Source of the DNA: Caldalkalibacillus salinus
Lineage (GTDB): Bacteria > Bacillota > Bacilli > Caldalkalibacillales > JCM-10596
Reading direction: 5' to 3'
Assembly: GCF_016745835.1 (NCBI RefSeq)
Contig: NZ_JAERVL010000001.1
Coordinates: 496,001 to 560,000 of the forward strand
DNA length: 64,000 bases
A model generated the notes under the pieces. That model was given only the letters and a program-made list of their open reading frames with translations. It had not been told where the DNA came from and searched no databases. How positions within the stretch are numbered: the first letter of the stretch is position 1; each line of letters starts with the position of its first letter. This document shows, piece after piece, positions 38,630 through 46,582 of this stretch. The position numbers and the translations under genes were made by a program.

Positions 38630-40372
38630 ATGAGTACGGGAATGTTGGCTTTCTTATCACTTCTACCGATTTTAGTGGTGGCTATTTTTCTTGTCGGGCT
38701 CAGGTGGCCGGCAAGTAAAGCGATGCCGATTTCATATGTGGTCGCTGTTTTACTTGCCCTTTTTGTATGGCAAGTACCCGGGGCGAATGTAGCTGCCGCT
38801 TCAATCAATGGTCTCGTGGTAGCTGGTACTTTACTGTACATTATCTTCGGGGCTATATTACTCCTGAATACATTGCAGGAAAGCGGCGGTCTTAAAACCA
38901 TCCGCCGAGGGTTTACCGATATCTCACCAGACCGGCGTATACAAGTCATTATTATTGCTTGGTTGTTCGGTTCTTTCATTGAAGGGTCGGCTGGGTTCGG
39001 GACGCCGGCAGCGGTAGCGGTCCCATTACTGGTCGGGTTAGGATTCCCAGCCATGGCCGCTGTCGTTTCAGGCATGTTAATCCAAAGTACACCGGTGTCA
39101 TTTGGTGCTGTAGGAACTCCGATTCTAGTCGGTGTCCAATCGGGGTTAGACCAAGCCGGGATTACAGACAACCTACTCGTCTTAGTGACGGATATCGGAG
39201 CAAAAGTGGCCCTGCTTCATATGGTGGTCGGCACCTTGGTCCCCTTAATTGTCGTCGCCTTCATGACGAGATTTTTTGGCAAAAATAAGTCTTTCTCAGA
39301 AGGGGTTAAGGTGTGGAAATTTGCCTTGTTTGCTGCCTTTGCGATGACCCTTCCTTATCTCATTGTGGCTAACGTCTTAGGTCCTGAATTTCCTTCCCTG
39401 GTCGGTGGTTTAGTGGGGCTCTTAATCGTCGTGACGGCTGCTAAAAAAGGTTTCCTCATGCCATCGAAAGAGGAAGCGTGGGACTTCGAAGCGAGATCGA
39501 AGTGGGACCCCGAATGGACGGGAAGTATTGAAATTAAAGATATTGCTCATAAAAGCGGGCACATGAGTATGGTTCGAGCGTGGTCCCCTTATATCCTTGT
39601 AGGGTTGTTTCTCGTGTTAACCAGATTAGAATCCCTTCCGTTTTTAGAGTGGATGCAGGCTTGGACGGTGTCTATCCCCAACATGTTTGGGACAGAGATT
39701 AGTGCCAGTTTTCAACCACTATACTTACCGGGGACGATTTTTGTGATCGTATCACTCATCACCTACTTTGTTCACGGTATGAGTGTAAGCGCATACAAGA
39801 AAGCGTGGGCTCAATCCGGTCAAACGATGATTGCAGCGTCCACAGCCCTTATATTTACCGTCCCCATGGTGCAAGTGTTCTTAAATTCTGGTGGGGGTGC
39901 AGCAGGCTTTGAGGGCATGCCGATTGAGCTGGCCAACGGTGTGGCCGCTCTGGCCGGTGAATACTGGCCTCTGTTCTCATCCTTTATCGGAGGCTTGGGC
40001 GCCTTTATAGCAGGGAGTAACACCATCAGTAATATGATGTTTTCACTCTTTCAGTATGACGTTGGTTCTCAGATTGGGGTAGACCCGACATGGATTGTGG
40101 CGCTTCAAGCGGTTGGGGGTGCAGCAGGAAACATGATCTGTGTGCATAATGTTGTCGCAGCGTCGGCCGTTGTCGGCTTAGTGGGTAAGGAAGGCGCCGT
40201 TATTAGAAAAACGTTAATCGCGTTCCTCTATTATGCACTGATGGCCGGTTCGATCGGGTACGCCATCGTCTGGTATGCACAAAAAGGTTTATTCAATATT
40301 GGGTCCGGCATCGCTGTAGCCATGGCCATCGTTGCTATCTATATCATAGCGACTAATCATAAAAGAGTTTAG
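38630..40372 (+). CDS. glcA: Glycolate/lactate permease (LctP family)
   Basis: A 580-residue, multi-helix LctP-family 2-hydroxyacid permease. Typical segments are [19 protein letters not shown]-like N-terminal helices, the conserved [28 protein letters not shown] and [12 protein letters not shown] signatures, and [17 protein letters not shown] with [21 protein letters not shown] near the end. Family members import L-lactate, D-lactate or glycolate with protons. The glcEFD/malate synthase context favours glycolate. ATG 38630 follows AGAAAGGAG at a somewhat long spacing. It is transcribed separately from the enzyme genes. Confidence 0.92.
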   Translation: MSTGMLAFLSLLPILVVAIFLVGLRWPASKAMPISYVVAVLLALFVWQVPGANVAAASINGLVVAGTLLYIIFGAILLLNTLQESGGLKTIRRGFTDISPDRRIQVIIIAWLFGSFIEGSAGFGTPAAVAVPLLVGLGFPAMAAVVSGMLIQSTPVSFGAVGTPILVGVQSGLDQAGITDNLLVLVTDIGAKVALLHMVVGTLVPLIVVAFMTRFFGKNKSFSEGVKVWKFALFAAFAMTLPYLIVANVLGPEFPSLVGGLVGLLIVVTAAKKGFLMPSKEEAWDFEARSKWDPEWTGSIEIKDIAHKSGHMSMVRAWSPYILVGLFLVLTRLESLPFLEWMQAWTVSIPNMFGTEISASFQPLYLPGTIFVIVSLITYFVHGMSVSAYKKAWAQSGQTMIAASTALIFTVPMVQVFLNSGGGAAGFEGMPIELANGVAALAGEYWPLFSSFIGGLGAFIAGSNTISNMMFSLFQYDVGSQIGVDPTWIVALQAVGGAAGNMICVHNVVAASAVVGLVGKEGAVIRKTLIAFLYYALMAGSIGYAIVWYAQKGLFNIGSGIAVAMAIVAIYIIATNHKRV

Positions 40373-40458
40373 CAGATGTAGGAGGATAAGATTAGGGCGC
40401 ATACGAGTAGAGGGTGAGGCTCATCAGTATCTATCAAACAAAAATATTAAATTATTGA

Positions 40459-40488
40459 TTGACAAACCAAGCCTTACTCCCATAGTAT
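40459..40488 (+). promoter_or_regulatory. Promoter of the glycine-riboswitch transcript
   Basis: TTGACA (40459-40464), an 18-bp spacer and TAGTAT (40483-40488), about 40 bp before the first aptamer. Confidence 0.55.
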
Positions 40489-40524
40489 AAATTGAGTGAA
40501 GAAAAAAGAATACGAGCGGATGAT

Positions 40525-40790
40525 AACTGTGGGAGAGTACGAGTGGACGGCTAGTGTTGCCCATTCGTCGCCGAAGGAGCAAATCTCTAAAAGATAAGAG
40601 ATGAATCTCTCAGGTCAACAGACTACAGTTGGACGCAGCTCTGGAGAGTGCTTGTGAACAGTTTAATGAGCTGACTCGCAAGCCACCCAAGGGGTAGGCC
40701 TTTTACGATGGTTTGTCAATGATCATGGTTCACATATAGCAGATGATGTGAGACCATATAAAAGGCTAAACTTTCAGGTCAAAGGACAGA
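40525..40790 (+). ncRNA. Tandem glycine riboswitch
   Basis: Two consecutive glycine aptamers. The first (about 40525-40645) shows GGGAGAGTAC, GTCGCCGAAGGAGCAA, ATCTCTCAGGTCAACAGAC and CTCTGGAGAGTG. The second (about 40646-40790) shows CCACCCAAGGGGTAGGC, AAAAGGCTAAACTTTCAGG and TCAAAGGACAGAG. These are the conserved P1/P2/P3 core blocks of the gcvT-type glycine riboswitch. It lies 5' of the TRIC/UPF0126 gene and is followed by a terminator. Binding of glycine probably disrupts that terminator and turns expression on. Confidence 0.88.
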
Positions 40791-40838
40791 GAAAAGGGTT
40801 CATGAATGTGATGATGACACCTTTTTTTCTGTCCTTTT
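40780..40838 (+). terminator. Riboswitch expression-platform terminator
   Basis: AAAGGACAGAGAAAAGG (40781-40797) pairs with CCTTTTTTTCTGTCCTTT (40820-40837), continuing into TTTT. The 5' arm is part of the second aptamer's GGACAGAG segment, so aptamer and terminator compete. Confidence 0.8.
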
Positions 40839-40975
40839 TTGCGCTTTTATTTAATATCAAAATCATACCGTTGTGAAAACAGAGGTTTTATCTAGTGGTG
40901 GTGTCCGACTTAACAAATTTTCTTTGAAGGTTGCGATAACACGATAATCATTCAACAGCTGAGGAGGTTTGTACC

Positions 40976-41569
40976 ATGGTTTGGGATGTATTGAATGTGA
41001 TAGGAACGATCGCTTTTGCTATGAGTGGCGCACTTGTAGCCATGGAGGAAAAGTATGACATTGTGGGCATTTATATTTTAGGGTTTATCACCTCCTTTGG
41101 TGGAGGCGCCATTAGGAATTTATTTATCGGGATTCCGATTACAGAGTTATGGCAGCAAACAACCCTATTTACCATCGCAATAATCACAGTCACTGTTATT
41201 TTTGTTCTACCGCGTCATATTATGGGCCATTTACGCAAATGGCATATTCTTGATGCTGTCGGATTATCTGCCTTTGCTATTCAGGGGGCTATGCACGCCT
41301 TAGCGATAGAGCTCCCGTTAGTAGCCATTATGTTTGCAGCCGCTATTACAGGTGCGGGTGGGGGGATCCTGCGTGATGTTCTTGCCCAGCGTAAGCCTTT
41401 TGTACTGAAACAAGATATTTACGTGTTATGGGCTGTCTTAGCTGGTTTCGTTATTGGCATGGGTTGGGCCACTGCACCTTATCAGTTGTATCTCTTGTTC
41501 GGATTCATCGTCTGCTTAAGATTAGTATCCGTTAAGCACCAGTGGGCACTCCCCACACGAGCCGTTTAA
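40976..41569 (+). CDS. TRIC channel / UPF0126 family membrane protein (probable glycine transport)
   Basis: A 197-residue protein with seven hydrophobic segments made from two copies of the UPF0126 unit: VIGTIAFAMSGALVAMEEKYDIVGIYILGFITSFGGGAIRNLFIG and DAVGLSAFAIQGAMHALA...AAAITGAGGGILRDVL. The GGGAxRN and GGGxLRD motifs are the family marks. Members were named TRIC cation channels. Control by a glycine riboswitch, as here, is a repeated association in bacteria and points to glycine export or uptake. GAGGAGGTTTGTACC precedes ATG 40976. The location just after the glycolate cluster is notable, because glyoxylate and glycine interconvert. Confidence 0.88.
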   Translation: MVWDVLNVIGTIAFAMSGALVAMEEKYDIVGIYILGFITSFGGGAIRNLFIGIPITELWQQTTLFTIAIITVTVIFVLPRHIMGHLRKWHILDAVGLSAFAIQGAMHALAIELPLVAIMFAAAITGAGGGILRDVLAQRKPFVLKQDIYVLWAVLAGFVIGMGWATAPYQLYLLFGFIVCLRLVSVKHQWALPTRAV

Positions 41570-41849
41570 CGGCTATAACAGAGGCTAGAGTACAATTGAC
41601 CACGTCACCGTCTAAGAGTCATTAATCAGAAAGGATAGCAGAATAAACATCAATATATATTTGATTTGGATATGTTTCTCGGAAGGAGTTGTAACCCTTT
41701 TATCGAACATATCTATATAACTCATTAATCAGTTTTATATCTGAACGGAAAGTGGGGCAAGACAGCGTCACGATCCGTTCTCATCTGTTTATCTTTTTGT
41801 GCTTTTATGTTTCATACAACATGTTCGGTATAAAAGGTGGCGTATAACA
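41570..41849. other. Upstream region of the AraC-type gene
   Basis: A 280-bp gap with a direct repeat TCATTAATCAG (41619-41629 and 41722-41732) and an inverted repeat GATATGTT / AACATATC (41669-41676, 41706-41713). No coding frame or RNA family was recognised. Confidence 0.4.
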
Positions 41850-42638
41850 GTGAAAGGTCCCTATCCAGAAATACAGGCCGTGATCGCTTATATCCATGAG
41901 CAGATACACGAGCCGCTTGCCCTTCAGGATTTAGCTAAGTATGCGGGCTACAGTCCGTACCATTTTTCACGTATCTTCAAAGAGCAAATCGGCTTGTCTC
42001 CGCTATATTACGTGTCCGCCTTACGTTTACAAAAAGCGAAAGATTTACTTCTACAAACCAACCTGAGTGTACGGGATATTGGACTAGAGATTGGGCAACA
42101 AAGCTTAGGTACATTTACCACTCGTTTTACGGATAGAGTGGGTGTATCACCTGCACACTTCAGACAGTCCCAATTACAGACGGATCAACAACTACGTTCT
42201 CTACAAAATCTCACCAGATGGCATGCGCAAAAGCCCCATCATGATCCCACGATTGAAGGGACGATTCATACGGAGACGCCTTTTAAGGGGATAGTATTTG
42301 TTGGATTGTTTGCTAAGCCCATTCCGGAAGGGTTACCTTTGTATGGCACCATCGTTTCTTCTGAAGGCCACTTTGTGCTTCCTCATGTCCAACCAGGAAC
42401 TTACTACTTGATGGCCACCTCAGTCAGTTGGGGGATGCACGCCAAGGATATCCTGCTCCCTCATCAGACACTGAGAGGACGTTCAAGATCACCGATTACG
42501 GTTAAACCTACGGGTAAGGTCCCACATCAGAACGTCACCCTTCATCCACCAAGATTAGGAGACCCCCCCATCTTAATATCACTGCCACTACTTATGTCTA
42601 GATTTCTAAGTCGGTTTAACCATGGACAGCAAATATAA
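41850..42638 (+). CDS. AraC family regulator with N-terminal HTH and C-terminal beta-sandwich
   Basis: A 262-residue regulator with the two AraC helix-turn-helix motifs at the N-terminus (LALQDLAKYAGYSPYHFSRIFKEQIGLSPLYYV and LSVRDIGLEIGQQSLGTFTTRFTDRVGVSPAHFR, residues 20-105). A C-terminal portion resembles a carboxypeptidase-regulatory/transthyretin-like sandwich (GTIHTETPFKGIVFVGLFAKPIP... GHFVLPHVQPGTYYLMATS). This is the reverse of the common AraC layout; the C-terminal part may be the sensor. The start is GTG 41850, 9 bases after AAGGTGG; the longer frame from 41799 has no site. Target genes unknown. Confidence 0.8.
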   Translation: MKGPYPEIQAVIAYIHEQIHEPLALQDLAKYAGYSPYHFSRIFKEQIGLSPLYYVSALRLQKAKDLLLQTNLSVRDIGLEIGQQSLGTFTTRFTDRVGVSPAHFRQSQLQTDQQLRSLQNLTRWHAQKPHHDPTIEGTIHTETPFKGIVFVGLFAKPIPEGLPLYGTIVSSEGHFVLPHVQPGTYYLMATSVSWGMHAKDILLPHQTLRGRSRSPITVKPTGKVPHQNVTLHPPRLGDPPILISLPLLMSRFLSRFNHGQQI

Positions 42639-42683
42639 TTTTATATGGAAAAGTTTATCTACTTGAAAATTAAACATAGGCGC

Positions 42684-43259
42684 TTAAGCTTTAGGATAAT
42701 TTAACCCTAGCTTGTACGCTTGTGTTAATAGGTCTTCAATGTGCTCCTGTGTCGGATGTATCGTTTGGTAAAACAATTCAAACTTTGAACTTTTAATACC
42801 GACATAATCTGCTAAGCCAACATTAAAATAATGTGTCATCATGTCATCGTAATGACGTTTCGTAAATCGCTCTACAGGCGCGCCTGCTAAACTTAACCAC
42901 AACACGTGCTCATGTTGAAGTTTGTTCGGGCCATAGGCGAAACCATAGTTGAAGACACGGTCGATGTACCCCTTGAGCATGGCTGGCATACTCCACCACC
43001 ACAGAGGAAAAACAAAGGCTAGTGCATCATGTTCCGCTATGCGAGTCATTTCTTTTTCAACCTCAGGTGAGAAGTGTTGGACGTCTGCGGACCAATCTGG
43101 CTCATCCGCCTCCCATAATACCGGGTCAAAACCACTACGGTAGAGATCTAAGACCTCGGTTTTGTGCCCTGCATCCTCTAGTCCCTTTACCAATCGGCTG
43201 GCCACAGAGAATGTGAGAGAATCTGTTCTGGGATGAGTCACGATCGTTAATACTTTCAT
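42684..43259 (-). CDS. NAD(P)H dehydrogenase (quinone), flavodoxin-like fold
   Basis: A 191-residue flavoprotein of the KefF/MdaB/NQO1-like Flavodoxin_2 family. Features are the N-terminal FMN/FAD loop MKVLTIVTHPRTDSLTFSVASRLVKGLE, the middle FVFPLWWWSMPAMLKGYIDRVFNYGFAYG motif, and LSLAGAPVERF. These enzymes reduce quinones by two electrons or partner with K+ efflux systems. ATG 43259 is chosen because GGAAGGAGTGG lies inside the longer frame from 43277. It is convergent with the AraC gene and divergent from the VOC gene. Confidence 0.88.
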   Translation of the reverse strand: MKVLTIVTHPRTDSLTFSVASRLVKGLEDAGHKTEVLDLYRSGFDPVLWEADEPDWSADVQHFSPEVEKEMTRIAEHDALAFVFPLWWWSMPAMLKGYIDRVFNYGFAYGPNKLQHEHVLWLSLAGAPVERFTKRHYDDMMTHYFNVGLADYVGIKSSKFELFYQTIHPTQEHIEDLLTQAYKLGLNYPKA

Positions 43260-43428
43260 TTCAACCACTCCTTCCATTTTTTACATCTCTTCTTAGTTTA
43301 CTACGACTCTCTACATGTTCATAGTATAACCGCTCAAAAACGCAATTCAGAAGAAATCTGTCTTTCGCGGTAGTGCTAGAATTAATATTGAAGTACAGAG
43401 TAAATAAAAATAAAGGAGGACTAAAACG

Positions 43429-43842
43429 ATGGCGTTACAAGCGGACAAGATTTTTGTTAATTTACCGGTCAAGGATTTAGAGAAAACGAAAGCATTTTAC
43501 TCCAGTGTGGGGTTTGCCTTTAATCCTCAATTTTCAGATAATAAAGCGGCGTGTATGGTGATTAGTGATCATAACTACGCCATGTTACTTCTTGAGGAGT
43601 ACTTTCAGACGTACACAAAGAAGGAGATATCTGATGCAACAACGAGTACCGAAGCCATCTTAGCGATAACGGCTGAAAGTAGGGAGCAAGTAGATGAGAT
43701 TGTAAACAGGGCATTGGCAGCGGGTGGAAAGCATTCAATGGACCCACAAGATCACGGCTTCATGTATGGTTGGAGCTTCCAGGACCTAGATGGTCATATG
43801 TGGGAAGTCATTTATATGGATGAAAGTGCCGTTCATTCTTAA
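43429..43842 (+). CDS. VOC family protein
   Basis: A 137-residue glyoxalase/extradiol-fold protein (KIFVNLPVKDLEKTKAFYSSVGFAFNPQFSDNKAACMVISD at the N-terminus; MYGWSFQDLDGHMWEVIYMD at the C-terminus). This variant resembles the PhnB-like/YaeR-like lactoylglutathione-lyase-related proteins. Substrate unknown. AAAGGAGG is 10 bases before ATG 43429. A DinB-family gene follows 36 bp downstream and is probably co-transcribed. Confidence 0.85.
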   Translation: MALQADKIFVNLPVKDLEKTKAFYSSVGFAFNPQFSDNKAACMVISDHNYAMLLLEEYFQTYTKKEISDATTSTEAILAITAESREQVDEIVNRALAAGGKHSMDPQDHGFMYGWSFQDLDGHMWEVIYMDESAVHS

Positions 43843-43878
43843 TGGCACTCGTCAAAATATTAAACTGGAGGGATACGA

Positions 43879-44388
43879 ATGAACAAAACGGTGACGTTAA
43901 GTGACTTACTGTTAAAAGAGTTTAAGCATGAAGTAAACACCTCACGACGAGTACTTGAGTGTATACCCGAAGACAAATTATCTTGGGCGCCACACGAAAA
44001 GTCTATGACAATGGGACAACTCGGTTATCATATTGCTGTTATCCCTGGTGTCCTCACAGAACTTTTCACCGAACAAATGCTTGAACTGCCTGATGTTACC
44101 TTTCCACAACCCCAATCACTTTCCGAGATTCTATCAGCTCTAGATCAGGGTGAAACAGCATCAATCGAGAGGCTATCCTCATGGGATGATGATGATTTAC
44201 AAGCAGTATGTCAATTAACACAAAAGGGAGAACCCTTTTTCACTGAATCGAGATATTTCATGCTCCGCTCAGTGATGCTCAATCACTGGTTTCACCATAG
44301 AGGACAACTCGTCGTATACCTGCGTCTATTAGATATACCTGTTCCTGCTGTCTATGGGCCAAGTGCAGACGAAGACCCCAGTCTTTAA
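43879..44388 (+). CDS. DinB family protein
   Basis: A 169-residue four-helix DinB-type protein. The probable metal ligands are H51-region GYHIAVIP and the C-terminal LNHWFHHRGQLVVYLRLLDIPVPAVYGPSADE, a very typical DinB ending. Unlike the paralogue at 22418 it has the SADE tail. Role unknown, perhaps thiol transferase or detoxification like its VOC neighbour. GGAGGG precedes ATG 43879. Confidence 0.85.
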   Translation: MNKTVTLSDLLLKEFKHEVNTSRRVLECIPEDKLSWAPHEKSMTMGQLGYHIAVIPGVLTELFTEQMLELPDVTFPQPQSLSEILSALDQGETASIERLSSWDDDDLQAVCQLTQKGEPFFTESRYFMLRSVMLNHWFHHRGQLVVYLRLLDIPVPAVYGPSADEDPSL

Positions 44389-44526
44389 TCGCCATTTCTT
44401 ACTATATGAATAAAATATCTCAGGCTCCTTTGCCAATCTGTTCAATAAACGATAATATAGAGAAGAAAACAAGGAAACTTTTAATAGTTGATAAGCTATA
44501 GCCAACCAAGTGAGATGATGAATCGT

Positions 44527-45069
44527 ATGGACATTGGTGCAAAAGTGAAGACCCTAAGATCCGAAAAAGGCTATACCCTACGGGAGTTTGCTGAGCAATG
44601 TAAGCTTTCTCCTAGTTTGGTCAGTCAGGTGGAGCGTAACGCGACAAGCCCCTCCATCCAGACGCTGATCAAAATGGGAGAAGTCTTAGGCATTCCCGTG
44701 GGCCGCTTTTTTGAAGAGGCAGAAGAAGCACGGAAACAAAGTGTTGTGCGTAGGGAGCAGAGGAGAAAGCTCGAACTTCCTGATCATATCCCCGTATACG
44801 AGTTGTTAACGCCCGCTCACATGGATGGTGACGTACGGTTGTTACGTGTGGTGCTTGAGGCTGGTCAGTACTCATCTTCGGAAAAGGTCGAACACCACGA
44901 CACAGAGACATGCTATGTGTTGAGTGGGGAAGTACACGTTGTTTTTCCTCATACGGAACAAAGGTTATACGCAGGGGATACGATATCGTTTCGCTCGACA
45001 ACGCCTCACCAGTTTTATAATCCCGGGCTAACGCAAACAGAGTTACTTCTGGTGATCTCATCTTTATAG
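44527..45069 (+). CDS. XRE family regulator with C-terminal cupin domain
   Basis: A 180-residue regulator. The N-terminal HTH_3 domain is IGAKVKTLRSEKGYTLREFAEQCKLSPSLVSQVERNATSPSIQTLIKMGEVLGIPVGRFF (residues 3-62), joined to a single cupin (LLRVVLEAGQYSSSEKVEHHDTETCYVLSGEVHVVF...LYAGDTISFRSTTPHQFYNPG). This architecture typically senses small metabolites such as amino acids or polyamines and controls transport and catabolism genes. I prefer ATG 44527 over the in-frame starts at 44515 and 44518, which sit on the AAGTGAG site. It is terminated on its own, upstream of the NhaC/nitroreductase operon that it may control. Confidence 0.88.
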   Translation: MDIGAKVKTLRSEKGYTLREFAEQCKLSPSLVSQVERNATSPSIQTLIKMGEVLGIPVGRFFEEAEEARKQSVVRREQRRKLELPDHIPVYELLTPAHMDGDVRLLRVVLEAGQYSSSEKVEHHDTETCYVLSGEVHVVFPHTEQRLYAGDTISFRSTTPHQFYNPGLTQTELLLVISSL

Positions 45070-45079
45070 CAACTTTTAT

Positions 45080-45113
45080 TAGGAATCTTTTCATATAGAA
45101 GGTTCCTATTTTT
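45080..45113 (+). terminator. Terminator after XRE-cupin gene
   Basis: TAGGAA-TCTT (45080-45089) pairs with AGAAGGTTCCTA (45097-45108, one bulge), followed by TTTTTG. Confidence 0.75.
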
Positions 45114-45122
45114 GTGATCTTT

Positions 45123-45151
45123 TTGTACAATAAAATTAAACAATGTACAAT
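45123..45151 (+). promoter_or_regulatory. Promoter with two TGTACAAT operator-like repeats
   Basis: TGTACAAT occurs at 45124-45131 and 45144-45151, 20 bp apart. The second provides a TACAAT -10 element (45146-45151) and the first lies over the -35. A regulator bound to both repeats would cover the promoter of the NhaC/nitroreductase operon. Confidence 0.5.
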
Positions 45152-45174
45152 ATTTATATACAGGAGGGGTGTGC

Positions 45175-46539
45175 TTGAAGCGAGCCATACTCACTTTCGT
45201 CTATTTGCTGGGAAGTATTGTCACCTCTGCTATTTTAGGCATTCCTTTAGTGCTTGGGTTTGCTGTAGGGTTTTGTTTTATTTTTCTACTCGTGTTGAGG
45301 ACGGGTGTTTCACTGAGGGAAGGCTTAGGTATTTGTTATGCTGGTGTACGAAAAATTAGGCCTGTCATGTCTATCCTCGTTCTCATCTCACTTTTAATCC
45401 CAGCATGGATTTTAAGTGGCACGATTCCTACCATTATCTATTATCTCACAGGTTGGATACAGGTAGAATGGATTGTCCTGTTTGCCTTCGTTTTATCCGC
45501 AGGCACATCCTACGTGATTGGCACTTCCATTGGCACTTTAGGTTCTCTTGGGATGATTATTCTAGGTGTGGCTGTATCGGTTGGGGCCCCTGTCCCCATC
45601 GTCGCAGGCGCCCTCGTGTCTGGCGCCTTCTTTGGTGACAGAACCTCTCCTTTATCTTCTATGGTCCACCTGACAAGCACAACGGTTGAAGAGCATGTAC
45701 GTGTGATTCTTAGAAACATGAGTTTTTCCACGGTCATGTTACTGACAGTATGCCTATTGTTTTACACCTTGCTAGGCTCCTCTATAGAGGTGAACGGGGA
45801 AGCACTTGGGAATCAAGTGCTCATGCAATTAACGGAAACCTATGTGATTCATTTGGCTGCTATATTACCCATTGGTCTATTGTTCGGTTGTATTTTAATG
45901 AAAATGTCGACCGTTTATGCTCTACTATGTGGCGTGGGAAGTGCTCTTATCCTCGCTCTCACCATGCAGGGCGCGTCTTTCTCAGAGGTGTCCTCAAGTC
46001 TATTAAGTGGGTATCACTCGGCACCGGAGGGACTAGAGGCTATTTTACGCGGGGGAGGGCTAGGGAGTATGGTGCCATTACTTTTGTTTGTATCCCTAGC
46101 TGGTATGTTGAATGGTCTCGTCGAACGCACCCAAATGTTTTATCCTTTGATACAAAAGCTTTTCATGGGTGTATCCACCTTTACCGGGTATACATATCGG
46201 ACAGTCATTCTCGCAATCAGCCTAGCGGTGAGTGGGTGTAATCAAGCGTTCCCTGTCATCTTAACGGGACGATCCGTTCACAGCATGTGGCGTCAAGCTG
46301 GGCTACGTCAAGGCGATCTCGGTCGTATCATTAATGATTCTGCCGTTGTGACCTCAGGCCTTATCCCGTGGAACATGGTGGCCATCTTATCTTCTGCTGC
46401 GATCGGTGTGGCGACGTTAGACTATATGCTCTACGCCATTCTATTATGGTTTGCACCTGTCGTCACCGTCTTGGCTAGCTACTGGGAACAAAGAAAAGCC
46501 CAACACACACCTAAAGTTGGCCAGTCAAAGAGTTATTAA
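45175..46539 (+). CDS. NhaC family transporter
   Basis: A 454-residue membrane carrier with about 11-12 hydrophobic segments. Family signatures are AGTSYVIGTSIGTLGSLGMIILGV, VPIVAGALVSGAFFGDRTSPLSSMVHLTSTTVEEHV and AILLVSGCNQAFPVILTG-like sequence (about 350-370). NhaC members exchange Na+ for H+ or for small organic ions, and some carry malate/lactate or tyrosine-like amino acids. TTG 45175 lies 5-8 bases after AGGAGGGG; a GTG at 45169 overlaps that site. The gene precedes the double-nitroreductase gene by 43 bp, suggesting that the carrier brings in the substrate of that enzyme. Confidence 0.85.
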   Translation: MKRAILTFVYLLGSIVTSAILGIPLVLGFAVGFCFIFLLVLRTGVSLREGLGICYAGVRKIRPVMSILVLISLLIPAWILSGTIPTIIYYLTGWIQVEWIVLFAFVLSAGTSYVIGTSIGTLGSLGMIILGVAVSVGAPVPIVAGALVSGAFFGDRTSPLSSMVHLTSTTVEEHVRVILRNMSFSTVMLLTVCLLFYTLLGSSIEVNGEALGNQVLMQLTETYVIHLAAILPIGLLFGCILMKMSTVYALLCGVGSALILALTMQGASFSEVSSSLLSGYHSAPEGLEAILRGGGLGSMVPLLLFVSLAGMLNGLVERTQMFYPLIQKLFMGVSTFTGYTYRTVILAISLAVSGCNQAFPVILTGRSVHSMWRQAGLRQGDLGRIINDSAVVTSGLIPWNMVAILSSAAIGVATLDYMLYAILLWFAPVVTVLASYWEQRKAQHTPKVGQSKSY

Positions 46540-46582
46540 AAAAAGTGTTGAACCCTGAACACACTAATAGGAGGAGACCGGT

